A stretch of 64,000 bases of DNA, from positions 26,961,379-27,025,378 of the forward strand of contig OX235263.1 of assembly GCA_944472135.2 (NCBI GenBank). Direction: 5' to 3'. Under the pieces are notes generated by a model. It ran no database searches. It had not been told where the DNA came from and was given only the letters and a program-made list of their open reading frames with translations. Position numbers and translations under genes: made by a program. Source of the DNA: Trichobilharzia regenti. Taxonomy: Eukaryota; Platyhelminthes; Trematoda; Strigeidida; Schistosomatidae. Positions 20,059 through 31,256 of the stretch are shown here, one piece after another (within the stretch, counting starts at the first letter, position 1; each line of letters starts with the position of its first letter).

Positions 20059-20135
20059 AAAGAAACGGTGATGTGGCATCATTGGAGCAAGAGGAGGACC
20101 AGTTATCAAAGCTTGTTATAAATGATGATAACTAA
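20059..20135 (+). CDS. Possible terminal exon of an unidentified host gene
   Basis: A strong polypyrimidine tract and CAG (to 20058) precede 77 bases in which one frame is open for 24 codons to a TAA at 20133-20135. The peptide is acidic and hydrophilic and ends LVINDDN. AATAAA at 20638-20643 could serve as its polyadenylation signal, giving a 3' UTR of about 520 bases. No domain can be named from so short a piece, and no upstream exon was found. The region is free of recognised repeats, which favours a genuine exon, but chance cannot be excluded. Confidence 0.4.
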
Positions 20136-20734
20136 CTTGTACCCGGGTAATTTGAGTCCGGCTTCCTCCGTACCGTCTTTGCCTTCTTCTCCACCCGTCG
20201 TGTTTGTGGTCTGTGTGCCTTACAATTGCTTGACTGTTTTTAAAATGCAACAACAGGATCAATTTAGAGTGGGTAAGTTTTAGATCTCAAATGGTTTGCT
20301 TTGTAATGGATAAGTCGTTGCATTTTCTAACTCATGATTCATATTTTGTATTCTTACTGTCTGCATAGTAACAAATTCAGTGTTTTGTGTGTTATAAGTT
20401 GCGTTACTGACTTCTAGAAGTTCCTATTTAGTCATGAATTGGAATTGGGACAGAGTTTATTAATAGGATCAAGAGAAAGATCTAGGTTTGACAGTGAAGT
20501 TTAATAATGTGTCTGTGGCCATAGACACCTGATACATTGTGGTGTCTATTCTTACAACTAATCAATGGAAGCTGTCGTCAAATCTGCTGTAGTCTTCTAA
20601 TTTATTGTTTGAGGGAAGTATACTATAGCATCCACCAAATAAAATTAGACAAACAGTCAGCATAAAGGACTGTACATATGTACTGAATATATTTGAATAT
20701 TTAGGCTTCTTAGCAGGACGATTCTGCATTGCCT
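20136..20734 (+). other. Unassigned, possible 3' UTR
   Basis: Sequence without repeats I recognise follows the candidate terminal exon, with AATAAA at 20638-20643. An ATG at 20244 is followed shortly by GGTAAGTTT, a donor-like sequence, but nothing else supports a second gene start. Confidence 0.3.
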
Positions 20735-20826
20735 TAACGTTCTAACCCTAATCTACCACCTAACCCTAAACTTAGCTTTATCCGTAACTCGTAACCCTGA
20801 TCTAGCCGTTAACCCTAATCCTAGTG
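20735..20826 (-). repeat. Degenerate telomere-like CCCTAA repeats
   Basis: Several CTAACCCTAA-type words, interrupted by diverged units, occur in about 90 bases. They are the complement of the TTAGGG telomere unit used by flatworms. A partner in the opposite orientation lies near 22.5 kb. Confidence 0.65.
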
Positions 20827-20924
20827 GTTAAAAGCACACAGTAGAAGAAAATTAGGAAAGACAGTTGCTGTGTGGAAATTTTTCTTTTCATCAAGTATCC
20901 TGTACATATAGTAAATGGGTGGGA

Positions 20925-21950
20925 AGTTTCTGTCTGTCTGTCTGGATTCAACATAGAACTTGGCACCGAAGTGCAGCAGTTCGAGTTGCCACGTTCCAAA
21001 TAGCACACAGAGGTAGACAAGAAGATGAGTGAAGAGAATTAATAGAGTTTGACAAATATAAGAGTGAGACAGAATGGGTAATGGTAGAAAGGAATATGAA
21101 AGATTACAGAGATTGAATACATCTGCGCCATTGACAACGATTTTCAGCCATGTCACCTATTGTCTCCAGCCATTGATTCCTAGAGTCCCGAGGGCCCCAA
21201 CCCGGGAGTCTGCATCTCCCTACCTGACTCAGTTTAACTGTCAAGGATTTCATGGATTGATGCCATGTTTTTGTTTGGCCACCACTGGCTCTTTTCCAAC
21301 CTGAACCTATATCAGCTAACAATGCCCGTCGGGGGAGGCGGTGGTTAGGCATGCGCACCACGGGACCTAGCCATCTTAGTCTATGTAACTTTATAACCTC
21401 GTCGATTGATTTTCCCTCTTTGCCCAACACTCTACGCCTAACGTCAACATTACTTATCTTGTGAAACCACCTAACGTGAGACAGAGATCGCAGACATCTA
21501 TGGTTGAAAGCAGTCAACCTTTTCATGTCTTCAACGCGTATTGGCCATGTTTCAGAGCCATAGAGAAGGACGGAGCGAACTGATGAGCAGTACACACGTC
21601 CCTTGGTTGATAACCGGATGTCACGCCTACGCCAGAGATGGTGTAAGTCAGCGAAAGCAGCTCGAGCTTTTCGGATCCGTGCTGAGATTTCATCGCCAAT
21701 CAGTCCGTTGGTGCTAATACAACTTCCCAAGTAGGTGAAGTGGTCAACATGTTCTATCACTTCACTCCCTATCACTAAGTTAGGGGTTGACGTCGTCCAG
21801 TCCTGTAGCAGCATCTTACATTTTGCAGGGGCGAATCGCATGCCAAACATACGAAGATTGCTGCTCAAGGTGTTCAGAAGACTCTGCATTTTGTCAGCAT
21901 CCTCCCCTAACAGGACTATGTGGGAAGTTTACAGAACTCTTCCCGGTCGA
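20925..21950 (-). pseudogene. LINE fragment, reverse transcriptase C-terminal region
   Basis: A 261-codon frame (21889-21104) starts after the catalytic palm (GMRFAPAKCKM) and has the FTYLGS block, RVYCSSVRSVLLYGSETW, RLRWLG and a WRRC-type end. The 3' end runs to a CAGA-rich microsatellite near 20930-20942. The element is cut off at about 21950 before the active site. At least five further fragments of this family lie at 22.8-24.7, 27.9, 33.5 and 46.9 kb. Confidence 0.75.
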
Positions 21951-22519
21951 GGGTCAAGCATCTGGTCGTGTCAGCTGAAAACTTAAGAAATAAAATTTAC
22001 ACTGAATTCATGACAAATGACATGATTATTTGCACAGGCTGCCATAGTTTGTTGTCGCTAATTTATCGGTAAGTATTCTAACAATGTGGTAGTGGTACAT
22101 TAAGTCGGCTTTTTTGTTTCTCTGCAGTTGTCATCCAACTACCATGAGATTAGTTAACTTTTGAGTTTTATATCCAACATGTGTGGATCACGTATACCTT
22201 TACAGGAGTTCCACCAAATAAAATAACGCCTTTTTTGGTTACGAATTGGTCAGAAAAGCCGGTCAATATCTGGGTCTGGAAGTCACGAGTTACTTGCGTC
22301 AGTGAGTTTATGACAGTTCCTGTTACTACCTAAGATGATGTCTGGGGCGATGTCTCAATCCAGCCACCAATGGCATTAGAACTCTCAGTCAGATCGAGGT
22401 GGTAAAATCGGGTGAATAACACTGTATTCATGAAGAGAAAGTGGTGCTTGAAGTGTGGAGATATTAAAAAAGGACATCTAGTTAGTTTTGATTTAGGTTA
22501 GGTAAAGATCGAGGTTATG
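21951..22519. other. Mostly unassigned stretch
   Basis: No gene is seen. A short frame at 22440-22480 resembles a Gag zinc knuckle (WCLKCGDIKKGH) but lacks the last Cys and any context, so it may be a worn gag remnant. Confidence 0.3.
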
Positions 22520-22524
22520 TTTAA

Positions 22525-22600
22525 ACTAGGGGCAGGTTAGGGTTAGGGTTAATGTAACTAGGGAATTACTAGGGTTGGTTAGGGGATAGTCTAGGCTTAT
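22525..22600 (+). repeat. Degenerate telomere-like TTAGGG repeats
   Basis: The stretch GGTTAGGGTTAGGGTT and nearby GGTTAGGGG words lie in opposite orientation to the CCCTAA block at 20.7 kb. Confidence 0.65.
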
Positions 22601-22839
22601 GGGTCCAAATTAACTTTTTAGCGCAATTACTTTCGAAGGTCACTGGTGCGTTCACGCCTGTTGGGTGCTTATAGGGTACTTCTGAATACGCCTTGTCTTA
22701 GGACTTACCGAAGGTTAACTTATAACTGAAGTATGCCCAGTTCTTTTGCTGTTTATTTTTGTGCGAATGATAGTTGCTACCTTGACTTGGTGATCGGGCT
22801 TTCTATATTGCAATGATCCAATAAACTGCACTGGCTGGA

Positions 22840-23150
22840 ACTAATGCTCCTGCAAAGGTGTAATACTCTCCGACGCATTTTCCTAGTCTGCGCTTATGCA
22901 TTAACTGATTCCAGTTCGGCCGAAGTAGTGGACGAGTTTTGTCAGAAACTGTCTAGTTTAATGCTTGAATTCAAACGTTCAAATTGTCTCGTCAGCAGAT
23001 GATTTTAATGATTAGATAGGGAGGTTAAACTGGTTCGAAGAGTGTATTGTGGGTTTTCTATAGTGTTCCATGACGACGAACTGACATTTGTAGTCATGTT
23101 TCCTTCTCCTGGATTAGTTTCAAGCGAAAGGTAACACCTTATCCTGCTTC
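22840..23150 (+). pseudogene. LINE endonuclease remnant
   Basis: Weak similarity to the middle of an endonuclease domain of the same LINE family: CAYALTDSSSAEVVDEF matches the usual YAPTD block, and a worn GDFN-like stretch follows near 23000. Stops and frameshifts are present. It lies in the same orientation upstream of the RT fragment at 23.3 kb. Confidence 0.45.
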
Positions 23151-23289
23151 ATCGACTACATTAAGTCGACGATGAGCACAATACATATCGCCTACCTATA
23201 AATTGTCGATGGAGAGGGTCAGTAGGCTGCCACTCCTTTTAGAACCTATGGGGATTGTGATCATGCATTAGTCCACGCATGTATATCCC

Positions 23290-24410
23290 TGATATGGTTG
23301 GGGCATGTGTTACGTAAGCCTAGTCATCTCCTTCCTCGACAGGCAATGGTAGCTGACATAGGGTCAGGCTGGAAAAGAGCTAACTGTGGTCAAACCAAAA
23401 CATGGCTTCATCAGTCAATGAAATCCACAACAGTTAGTTTAAGCCAGCCAGTCACCTTGAGCCGCAATCTACGAATGTTTGGCATGCGATTTGCTCCCGC
23501 CAAATGCAAGATGATGTTACAGGACTGGATTACATAGACGCCTAGTTTAAAAATAGGAAGTGAAGTGGTGGAGCACGTTGACCGCTTCACTTATTTTGGA
23601 AGTACCATCAGCCCCAACGGGCTGATCTCTGACGAAATCTCAGCACGAATACAAGGGGCTCGTTTCGCATTTGTTAGTTTACGCCGACTCTGGCGTAGAC
23701 GAGATGTTCGACTATCGACCAAAGGGCGGGTGTACTGCTCATCAGTCCGCTCCGTCCTCCTTTATGGCTGTGAGTGAGACCTGGCCACTGAGAGTGGAAG
23801 ACATGAAAAGGTCAGCTAGCTGTCTTTGATCATAGGTGCCTGCGTTCTATTTCCCGTGTAAAGTGGCATAATAAGGTGAGCAACATGGAGGTTAGGCGTA
23901 GAGTTCTAGGTAAACAGGGGAAATCAATCGACGAAGTCGTGAAGCCACATCGACTGAGATGGTTAGGACATGTGTTACGTATGCCAAGCCATCGCCTCCC
24001 TCGACGAGCTATGTTAGCGGATATAGGGTCAGACTGGAAAAAAGCTAGCGGCGGTCAAACAAAAACTTGGCATCAGTCAATGAAATCCGCAACAGTTGGT
24101 CTAAGCCACGTAGAAAGGTGTAGACTTCCAGGCTGGGGTCCTCGGGACGGTAAAAATCTATGGTTGGAAACAATTGGTGACATGGCTCAAAACCGTTCTC
24201 AGTGGCGCAGATGCATCCACTCCCTGTGACTTATGACCTTCAATGAAACTGTTTTGTATTTCTTTATTACTCCTTTGTCTCACACCTCTGCTCACTGTTT
24301 CTATTATGCTTTTCTTGTACTTTCTTTTCTTGCTTCGCGTGGCGACTTGAACTTCCGCACATTTGTGCAAAGTTCTATGTTGAAAACAGACAGACAGACA
24401 GACAGCCAGT
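23290..24410 (+). pseudogene. LINE RT C-terminal fragments in rearranged order, CAGA 3' end
   Basis: First comes a C-terminal block (23298-23450, GHVLRKPSHLLPR), joined directly to a more N-terminal block (about 23460-23777, GMRFAPAKCKM to SVRSVLLYG), then a shifted frame, then the usual C-terminal block again (23876-24229) ending in WRRCIHSL. The 3' region ends in a CAGACAGA repeat at 24387-24402. The order shows a deletion or template switch within the family. Not functional. Confidence 0.75.
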
Positions 24411-24740
24411 CACGTAGGGAGGTGTAGACTTCCTGGTTGGAGTCCTCGGGACGGTAAAAACCAATGGTTGGATACAATTGGTGATATGACTGAAAATCGT
24501 TGTCAATGGCTGGCGCAGATGCATCCACTTCTTGTGACTTATAATTTCCAATGAAGCTATATTGTTTTTCGTTATAAGTATTCCTTTTGTCTCATATCCC
24601 TGTCTACTGTCTCTGTTTTGCATTTCTTCTACTTTCTTCTCTTGTTTTGTGTGCTATATGGAGTGTGGCGACTTGAACTGCTGCACACCGGTGCAAAGTT
24701 GTATGTTGAAAACAGACAGGCAGACAGATGTGTATGCCTG
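24411..24740 (+). pseudogene. Second 3' end of the same LINE family
   Basis: It starts within the last coding block (CCTGGTTGGAGTCCTCGGGA), repeats the C-terminal codons and the 3' region of the preceding copy with changes, and again ends in CAGACAGGCAGACAGA (about 24710-24728). Two 3' ends thus lie head to tail. Confidence 0.7.
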
Positions 24741-25494
24741 TGACGAAACGAAGATCGAAAACAACCAGCTATCTCTTACTCGGCAAGCTTCTCTACGCAA
24801 GCACACAGTCTTTGTTAAGGAATGAAATGAACACTTATCTGAATGTGATAATAATACTCATCTTGAGGAAGCCCGACATCACTTCTAGTTTGCTGTAAAC
24901 ACAGTGAAGGTTGCTGCTGAACTGCAGATAAACGTTACTAAACGTCAGTGGATTTCTTCGGTGTGTCAATGAGAAGCAAGAAGAGCTTAAATGTAATCCA
25001 ACTAAGGACCTGCGCAATCACAGTAAACAGTGGTAGATGAAGCAAGCTAAGCAACTGGAAAATGCATCAGTACTTGGCAGTAGTCATTAAGCAAATGGAT
25101 TCTAAGATGCCTATGGTACCCCAAATGATCTTCAAGAAGGACGGAACTATAATAATTTATGTTGCTGTGTAAGAGCTTATGAAAAGTTGTCATTTCAGGT
25201 GATAAGAACCAGTGGCGTCTGTCAGGATTATCCACTGTCGACTTCTTTAAATTCATAGTAGACATACTCATGGAGGTGACCGTAGTCAGATTCGACGTCT
25301 CAGGGATTGACTTATTACTAACGAAATCTTGTTGATCTAGAGTATGAGGGCGACAATCCTTCTAGATTAAGATGCTGACAAAATGAAGAGTCTTCTGGGC
25401 TATTCCGTTGTCATATGCAAGATGGTGCTGCATGGCTGGCTTGCAGGAAGATGTGGGAGGACCAGGAAAGATCGGTGGAAAAACGCAGCACAAG
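24741..25494. other. Worn LINE-like sequence, unassigned in detail
   Basis: Frames on the plus strand give scattered weak similarity to the region between endonuclease and RT of LINEs, without a continuous frame. I cannot assign family or ends. Confidence 0.25.
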
Positions 25495-27607
25495 TTACTT
25501 GACATTATATGTATTTTCAACCTGTATGCCGCCAATGATAGTAGGGCCATGTGAGCTAATTAGTTGTTGGAGGTCACGTTTACGTCTGAGAGTGAAATCG
25601 ACTACCTGACGTTTAGACGGATTTAGCTTAAGACCGTTTGAAGAGGACCACTGACTAATTTCCGATAGAAAGTTATTTAAATTGGAACAATCTGACTGAG
25701 AGTTGACAGGAATAGAAACAGAGAGGTCATCAGCATACTTAACAAAAGTGGCTACATCGGAGTGAGGCAAGTCATGTAAGAAGAAAGAAAACAGAAAAGG
25801 AGAAAGAACAACACCTTGAGGAACACCAGCTAAAATAAGTGAGGTAGTGGAGGACTTTCCATTGTAGACGGTGTACTGCTTCCTATCAGAAAAATAGGAA
25901 TGCAGCCAACTATTTGTCCAGCTCTCAGCCTGTGTTGCAGCAAGCTTACTTAGCAAGAGAAACCTGGGAACAGAGTGAAATGCAGATGTGTAATCAAGGA
26001 AGGCACAGCGAACGTACTTAGCTCCTTTATCTAAACTTGAGACTATATTATGATGTAGGACAACAGCGGCATCTAAGATACACCTACTATGTTTGTAAGC
26101 AAACTGGTTGGGGTCACTGAAAGGCTTTAAAGAGGGTTCAAGATTAGGTAAAATAAGTCTTTCCATAACTTTCAAAAAAGGTGAGGTAATAGCAATGGGT
26201 CTAAACTTAACATTAGGTCCACTTGTTTATTTAGGCACTGGAACGATCTTGATATTTTTCCATGAGTCAGGTATAATACTTTTGGAAAACAATTCGTTGA
26301 AAATGTCAGTTAATGGGGAACATAAGATGTCAGCACACTTCTTAAGGATAACAGCAGGAATACCATCAGGACCAAGGGACTGAGTAGGTTTGAGAGATTG
26401 AAGACACTTGAGGTCATCATTTGTGTTAAAGCACGAGAAGCAGTCATTATTTACGCTATTTGAGTTAGGAGTCATAACATCTGCAGGGATACATATGAAG
26501 GATTTATTAAGCATGCCAACATCTACAGAAATATCATTCATTATGTGCTTACCACCTGTGATTTCCTTTAATAACATCCACATATTAGATGGGGATTTAC
26601 ATGAAAGAAACTTCTGGTTATCGAGAGCATTTAATATTTGTAATTGAAGTTTAATCAAAGTTTTCATTCTCTTAACACCAGATTTATTTTTCATTTTGTA
26701 CAACCTCTCTTTTTCACGGCGGAGCTTTTTGAGTTGAGAAGAGGATAAGCGATCGAATTTTAAGAAGATTGTCTCTTTTGGACAACAAACATGAAGGCAG
26801 AAATTAAGATAATATGTTATGTTTGTAATTATATTATCAAGAGCTTGTTCAGTAAATAAGTCCCAGTTTGTGTCTTTTAACATGGTCCTTAGATTCAGTA
26901 TGTTGTCATGGGAATAACATCTGTGTTGTGTTTTCTTTCCAAGGTATGAGAAGACCCTTTTGTGCTACTTTCCATATACTTTGGGCAATTTTCTTATGAT
27001 ACAGTGATCAGAATTGAGTAGTGGGGCTCTTTTTCGAGCTTCAAATTTTCCCGTGTCATTTGTAAACACAAGATCAAGAGTGTTATCCATTCTAGTCGGG
27101 AGTTGACAATGTTATCGTGTCCAAGTGAAATTAGGAAGCTGTGATCACTGGAATTTCAGTGACTGTAGACAAGGAATTTCCGAAGGAGGTGACAGCAAGG
27201 GAAGTAAATTCATCCGCAAATAAAGATAATTTTGTAGAATTGCATCCAGGAGCAATATAAATGTTCGAGATGTAAATGTAGTTATATTTTGACAAATGTT
27301 TAGGTCTACACTTAACGGTGAGGCAGTCAATATTGACACTAGAGAAATTAGATGTACACCATTGTGAATTGATGAAGATGGCGATACCGCCACCGCGTTT
27401 CTTCCTGGAACTACACCGATCTTGTCTGAATAATTTGAAGTCATTTAGATACACTAAACTGTCATCATATAGTTCATGTAGCCATGTTTCTTGAAGTGAT
27501 ATGATCCCAGTATTACGATATATAATGGAAGACACAAGTGATTGAAGACAGCTAATTTTACCTGACAGGGAGTGACAATTAGTACTCGTAATTGCGGGAA
27601 CAGTCAT
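25495..27607 (-). pseudogene. CR1/Jockey-group LINE, endonuclease and RT, frameshifted
   Basis: The minus strand holds an endonuclease fragment (27607-27131: QETWL, KKRGGGIAIFIN), a short out-of-frame stretch near 27100-26990 with the LDLVFTNDT-like and SDH-like blocks, a pre-RT to early RT frame (26883-26227: SLGPDGIPAVILKK) and the RT palm and thumb (26175-25495: LDYTSAFHSVP, GVPQGVVLSP, KYADDLS). The catalytic YADD is present, but at least two frameshifts and a missing C-terminal end make it non-functional. It differs clearly from the LINE at 1-6.5 kb. Confidence 0.85.
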
Positions 27608-27880
27608 GAATTGAATAGGGATATTTTTTAGAGCTCTTTGCCACCCGGCATGATGCTTTTTCTGTCTTTTTTATGGAATTGCAGATCAGTAGGTTTTAAG
27701 GATAATAAATAGCCACGAGAATAAATAATCCGATTAGAGGTCATAATTGAATGAGATTTAGTAATTTAAAATGAATTGGAAATGAGAAATTGGATGCAAT
27801 ATGATTTGTAATGTTTAAGGTATTTCGTAGCCCAAGATTTAAGCAAGCATGGAAAAACACTAGCTTTCAATGAGTATTAC
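27608..27880. other. Unassigned stretch
   Basis: Likely 5' part of the preceding LINE or intronic DNA; no motif is seen. Confidence 0.3.
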
Positions 27881-27884
27881 AGAT

Positions 27885-28325
27885 CACAAAGAGCGGAATG
27901 CATCTGTGTCATTAGAACGATTTTAAGCCGCATCAGCAATTGTCTCCAGTCATTAATTCTTAGAATCCCGAGGACCACAGCCAGAGAGCTTACACCTCCT
28001 TAAGTGGCACGAAATAACTGTCAAAGAATTAATCCTATATCAGCTAACTTCCCCCATTGAAGCTGGCTATGTTTAGGCGTAGATTCACAACCTCATCGAC
28101 TGTACTTCCCTGCTTACCTAACACTCGACACACAGCCTCAATATTATTCACATTATTACATTTCCTGAAATAGGAGATAGGACTCAGGCTCAAAGACAGC
28201 TAGCCTTCTTATGTTTCCTACTTTCAATGACTATGTCTCACAGCTAGCTATAAAGGAGGACGGAATGGACGGAATGTTGCTCAGTACAATGTCATGACTG
28301 TGAATATCTGCCCTCACTCCCAGAT
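27885..28325 (-). pseudogene. Degenerate LINE fragment
   Basis: Similar along its length to the C-terminal coding and 3' region of the LINE at 21.1-21.9 kb (for example the CAATTGTCTCCAGTCATTAA and ACCTCATCGACTG segments). All frames are interrupted. Confidence 0.6.
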
Positions 28326-28399
28326 AAGTGGACTCCATTGATCATTTCATGTGAGAATACTTCTTTGTTATATTTATTTCCTTTTCTTAAATTTTCCAG

Positions 28400-28602
28400 A
28401 TTATGCTTGTCCTATGAGTTAGCGGACACAAAGCAGACTGAAGAATCTTCATTCGACTATGTAATTTTATCAATGCCACTGCATCAAGCATCTAAACTGG
28501 CTACATCTGATGATATAAAGTTGCCTCAAATAAAATATCATGAAATGTGTCGAACACTTTTAACTGGTAGCATCAATTATTCACTGTTTGGCTTGCCTCA
28601 AA
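28400..28602 (+). CDS. PCYOX1: Prenylcysteine oxidase-like gene, internal exon
   Basis: This 203-base exon follows a polypyrimidine tract and TTTTCCAG (to 28399) and ends before GTAAGTTA (28603). Its single open frame resembles the part of prenylcysteine oxidase after the FAD-binding half: FDYVILSMPLHQAS matches the YD-V-PLN block, and TLLTGSINYSLFG matches the TLVKGELNTSIF block. The family is an FAD-dependent lysosomal oxidase that releases the isoprenoid from prenylcysteines as an aldehyde. The exon leaves one base of a codon at its end. The next exon found (34141) starts in phase zero, so at least one exon between them is missing. Upstream FAD-binding exons were not found in this window. 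Confidence 0.75.
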
Positions 28603-29022
28603 GTAAGTTACGCTTTACATACACATACTACAATGATACGTTTAATTTTAGTGTCGATTGTCTGGGCTTTTTTCTCTCAAAAGACTTTAATGGGTTTGTT
28701 AACTTTTTGTATATGCATCAAGCCTACGAATCCCGGATGTAATCCAATCCCTGTTTCCTATTACAGTGTAAAGAGAATTCCCATTTTGGAAATTTAGAAG
28801 GCAGCAGAGAAGATCGATAACCTCCTCACTTGGCTGTATAGTGGTAGCTTTTGAAGGGCTTAGAGGGAAGATGAAATGGTGAGATTGGTGTAACCAAGTA
28901 GTGATGGCCTAGGTAGGGTGAAAGTCTCTGCAGGAATTTCTACTGAACACATAATTTGGGCTTCTTAAGGTAGATTCTGACGGCTTCAGTTACGCTTATA
29001 TAAAACATGAACTTGTAAAGTA

Positions 29023-30240
29023 ATTCCATATTAGTTTGTTTATTAGATGTATCACACAGTTAGTGAAAGCATTTACTGGATGACGTTTCGAACCTAGATT
29101 GCAGCGTAAAAAGGAAAGAAGATGGAAGTTAAACACTAGTGTTTACAGAAAACCCACACACTCAAAGAGATATTTGGATTTCCGATCAACCCATCGTATG
29201 TCAGTAAAAATAGGATTGGTGAAATGTTTAAGTGACAGAGCACAAAAACTAAGTAGTACCAAGGAAAATCTAAGACAGGAAGTGATACACATAAAAGAAG
29301 CCTTGAAACTTACTAATTACCCGGATAAATTAGTCAAGAAATATGTAAGTAAATGTAAAAATAAAATAAGTAATGATAGTAACTATAGTGATAGTAATAA
29401 TAATAACAACAATAATAATGATAATAATAATGGTAATAATAATAGTGATAATAATATCATTGACGACACCAGCAATAAGGAGTCTAAATCATCAACAGTA
29501 ATTCCATACAAGGAAGGAACCTCGGAAGCCTTACGCAGAATTCTTATCAAGTCAGGAATAAAAGTGGCATTCGAACCCACAAACTCAATTAAAAACAAGC
29601 TTTGTCGGTTAAACGATCCTGTGGAGCCTTTAAAACAAAACAATTTAGTTTATCAAACACCCTGCCTGCAATGATTGCGAGGTCAAACACATAGGTCAAA
29701 CTAGTAGAACAGGGGCAGTCAGACTAGCTGAACATAAAAACCTAGCGAAATCTAGATTGGTTGACCCAAATAAGATAAGAAATCTAGAGAATAGTTCAGC
29801 TATAGTACCACATGCAATTACCCACAGCCATACAATAGGAAGGGTGGGATAAAATGGCAGTTTTTTAAACCTAATGTACCAGCAGGGTGGAGGGAGAGAT
29901 TGATAACAGAAGCGTTGTTTATCAAATCAACTGCAAATACATGTAATAGGAATGATTCATCACCTTTCCGTGATATGTGGAAAGTTCTACTACCCCCACG
30001 ACGACAAACAGGAGAGAACAAAGAAAGCTATAAAACTCAAGTTTCGAAGTCGTGTGATTATAACTGTTGACATGTTTATGAACAATAATAAATTTTGTTC
30101 GAAACTGTGTCACCCAGTAAATAATACTGTTTCATCACTGTGTGATACATCTAACAAACAAACTAATATGGAATTACTTACCACCACAGTGTCCAAGTTT
30201 TACACGTATATTAATTACAAAGTATTGTGGTGAATAAAAT
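29023..30240 (+). mobile_element. Penelope-like element with inverted terminal repeats
   Basis: The frame 29099-29674 carries the end of the PLE reverse transcriptase (TSVYRKPTHSKRYLDFRS) and an Asn-rich linker encoded by AAT repeats. It continues into the approach to the GIY-YIG endonuclease (IPYKEGTSEALRRIL), whose core follows out of frame near 29660-29740 (HIGQTSRTG). The palm domain is missing. Inverted repeats at 29023-29079 and 30113-30174 bracket it. A coding-like tail continues to about 30230. Frameshifts after 29670 make it non-functional. Confidence 0.8.
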
Positions 30241-30369
30241 CTGAATAATTTTGCAGCCGAAGAAGCTGTGGTGGCCTGCACAGCGAAATGTTCAGGAAAC
30301 AGATCTTGTTTTCAATTAATGGTTTTGTAAGGATTTTGTTTCATTGGATAGAGGATTTCATCATGAGCT

Positions 30370-30765
30370 TGAAAATTAATCTGATGCTCACTAGTGACTG
30401 GCCCTATTCAGGCAGTGACGTGGGGTTCTAGTGGGAAGCCGTGACCAATAGTATACAGCAGGTTGATGATGAGGCATTAACTCATCGAAGAAGACATCGC
30501 GAAACGTTCCCGCTATGTCGTGAATTGACAGAAGCTAGAATTCATGGGCTAGTTATTGGATCGGGTCCCAGTGGCTTGATGGTCTGCGAGCTAGCTCATC
30601 TTGTAACAAGAAGGTCCTGGGTTCGAGTCCCGCTGGGGTGGGTGCCTATTTCTGAGGAGTCCTAAACTTGGACGAAACGCCTGTCCAGTGCTCCCTGGTT
30701 GGTTTTCCAATGGTTCTCTAACTGGTATCAGCTCATGAATAAATCCTCTAACCAAGCAGTGACAA
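30370..30765 (+). mobile_element. Sm-alpha-type SINE, near full length
   Basis: The copy has the 5' region shared with 58.1 and 33.5 kb (TTAATCTGATGCTCACTAGT; GGTTCTAGTGGGAAGCCGTG), a tRNA-like promoter with box-B-like GGGTTCGAGTCCC near 30619, a hammerhead ribozyme, and a 3' region through GGTTCTCTAACTGGTATCAG. Sm-alpha elements are pol III-transcribed repeats of schistosomes known to carry a hammerhead. Confidence 0.8.
30646..30691 (+). ncRNA. Hammerhead ribozyme in Sm-alpha SINE
   Basis: CTGAGGA (30652-30658), stem II GTCC/GGAC closing a TAAACTT loop, GAAA (30674-30677), a very short stem III, then the cleavage triplet GTC (30683-30685) followed by CAGTGC. All core residues are present. 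Stem I pairing is weak here because the upstream strand has changed from GTACTG, so activity may be low. Confidence 0.7.
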
Positions 30766-31009
30766 CAGAGTCAAAAGTGTACAAAAAGTGTAAAATAATG
30801 ATAGTAATAAAATTTAGGTTAGTTGATATAGTCTGTCGCTATAAATTACAGATAAAGGATTCAGTCGTTTTGCTAATAATTTAGTAAGTTGTAAGTTTCA
30901 TGCTTAACATTATTTGTAACACATAGGACGCAGGCCAAATAAAGTGTCGCCAAATTTCTGTACTTGGTTGTACGTGTATTCAGTCTTTTATGAAGACTTT
31001 TAGTCCTAC

Positions 31010-31201
31010 TTGATTAGATGTTTAAAATCAGACAATGTGGATTTGGACCATTTAATACAAGAGTTGAGGTGTCTGTCGAATAGAGTGGCAACAAGCAGAC
31101 TTAGTGGCATACTACTTGGCCTACCAGCAATCTCAAATACCTTTGACAATATGACGCAGTCCTATTTGAGTAGCTCAGGAAAGACTAAGGGGGAGCAGTA
31201 A
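31010..31201 (+). other. Small ORF of unknown origin
   Basis: A 63-codon frame ends at 31201. It is Leu/Ser-rich and helical in character (SDNVDLDHLIQELRCLSNRV). It lies in the intronic interval of the prenylcysteine-oxidase-like gene, beside LINE debris, and may be part of a LINE ORF1. No family is recognised. Confidence 0.25.
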
Positions 31202-31256
31202 AATACAAATAGGAGAGTTAACAAACTGTAAAAGTGGGAGTTTTGAGGATTCCAGA

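Noticed and set aside
22440..22485. Gag zinc knuckle
   Set aside because: WCLKCGDIKKGH lacks the final Cys, spacing is wrong and no Gag sequence surrounds it.
29383..29643. Leu/Ser-rich minus-strand ORF with apparent membrane segments
   Set aside because: It is the antisense of the AAT linker and GIY-YIG approach of the PLE on the plus strand.
30852..30883. Micro-exon of the prenylcysteine-oxidase-like gene
   Set aside because: Splice signals and phase fit, but 32 bases cannot supply the missing region and the encoded residues show no similarity; chance is likely.
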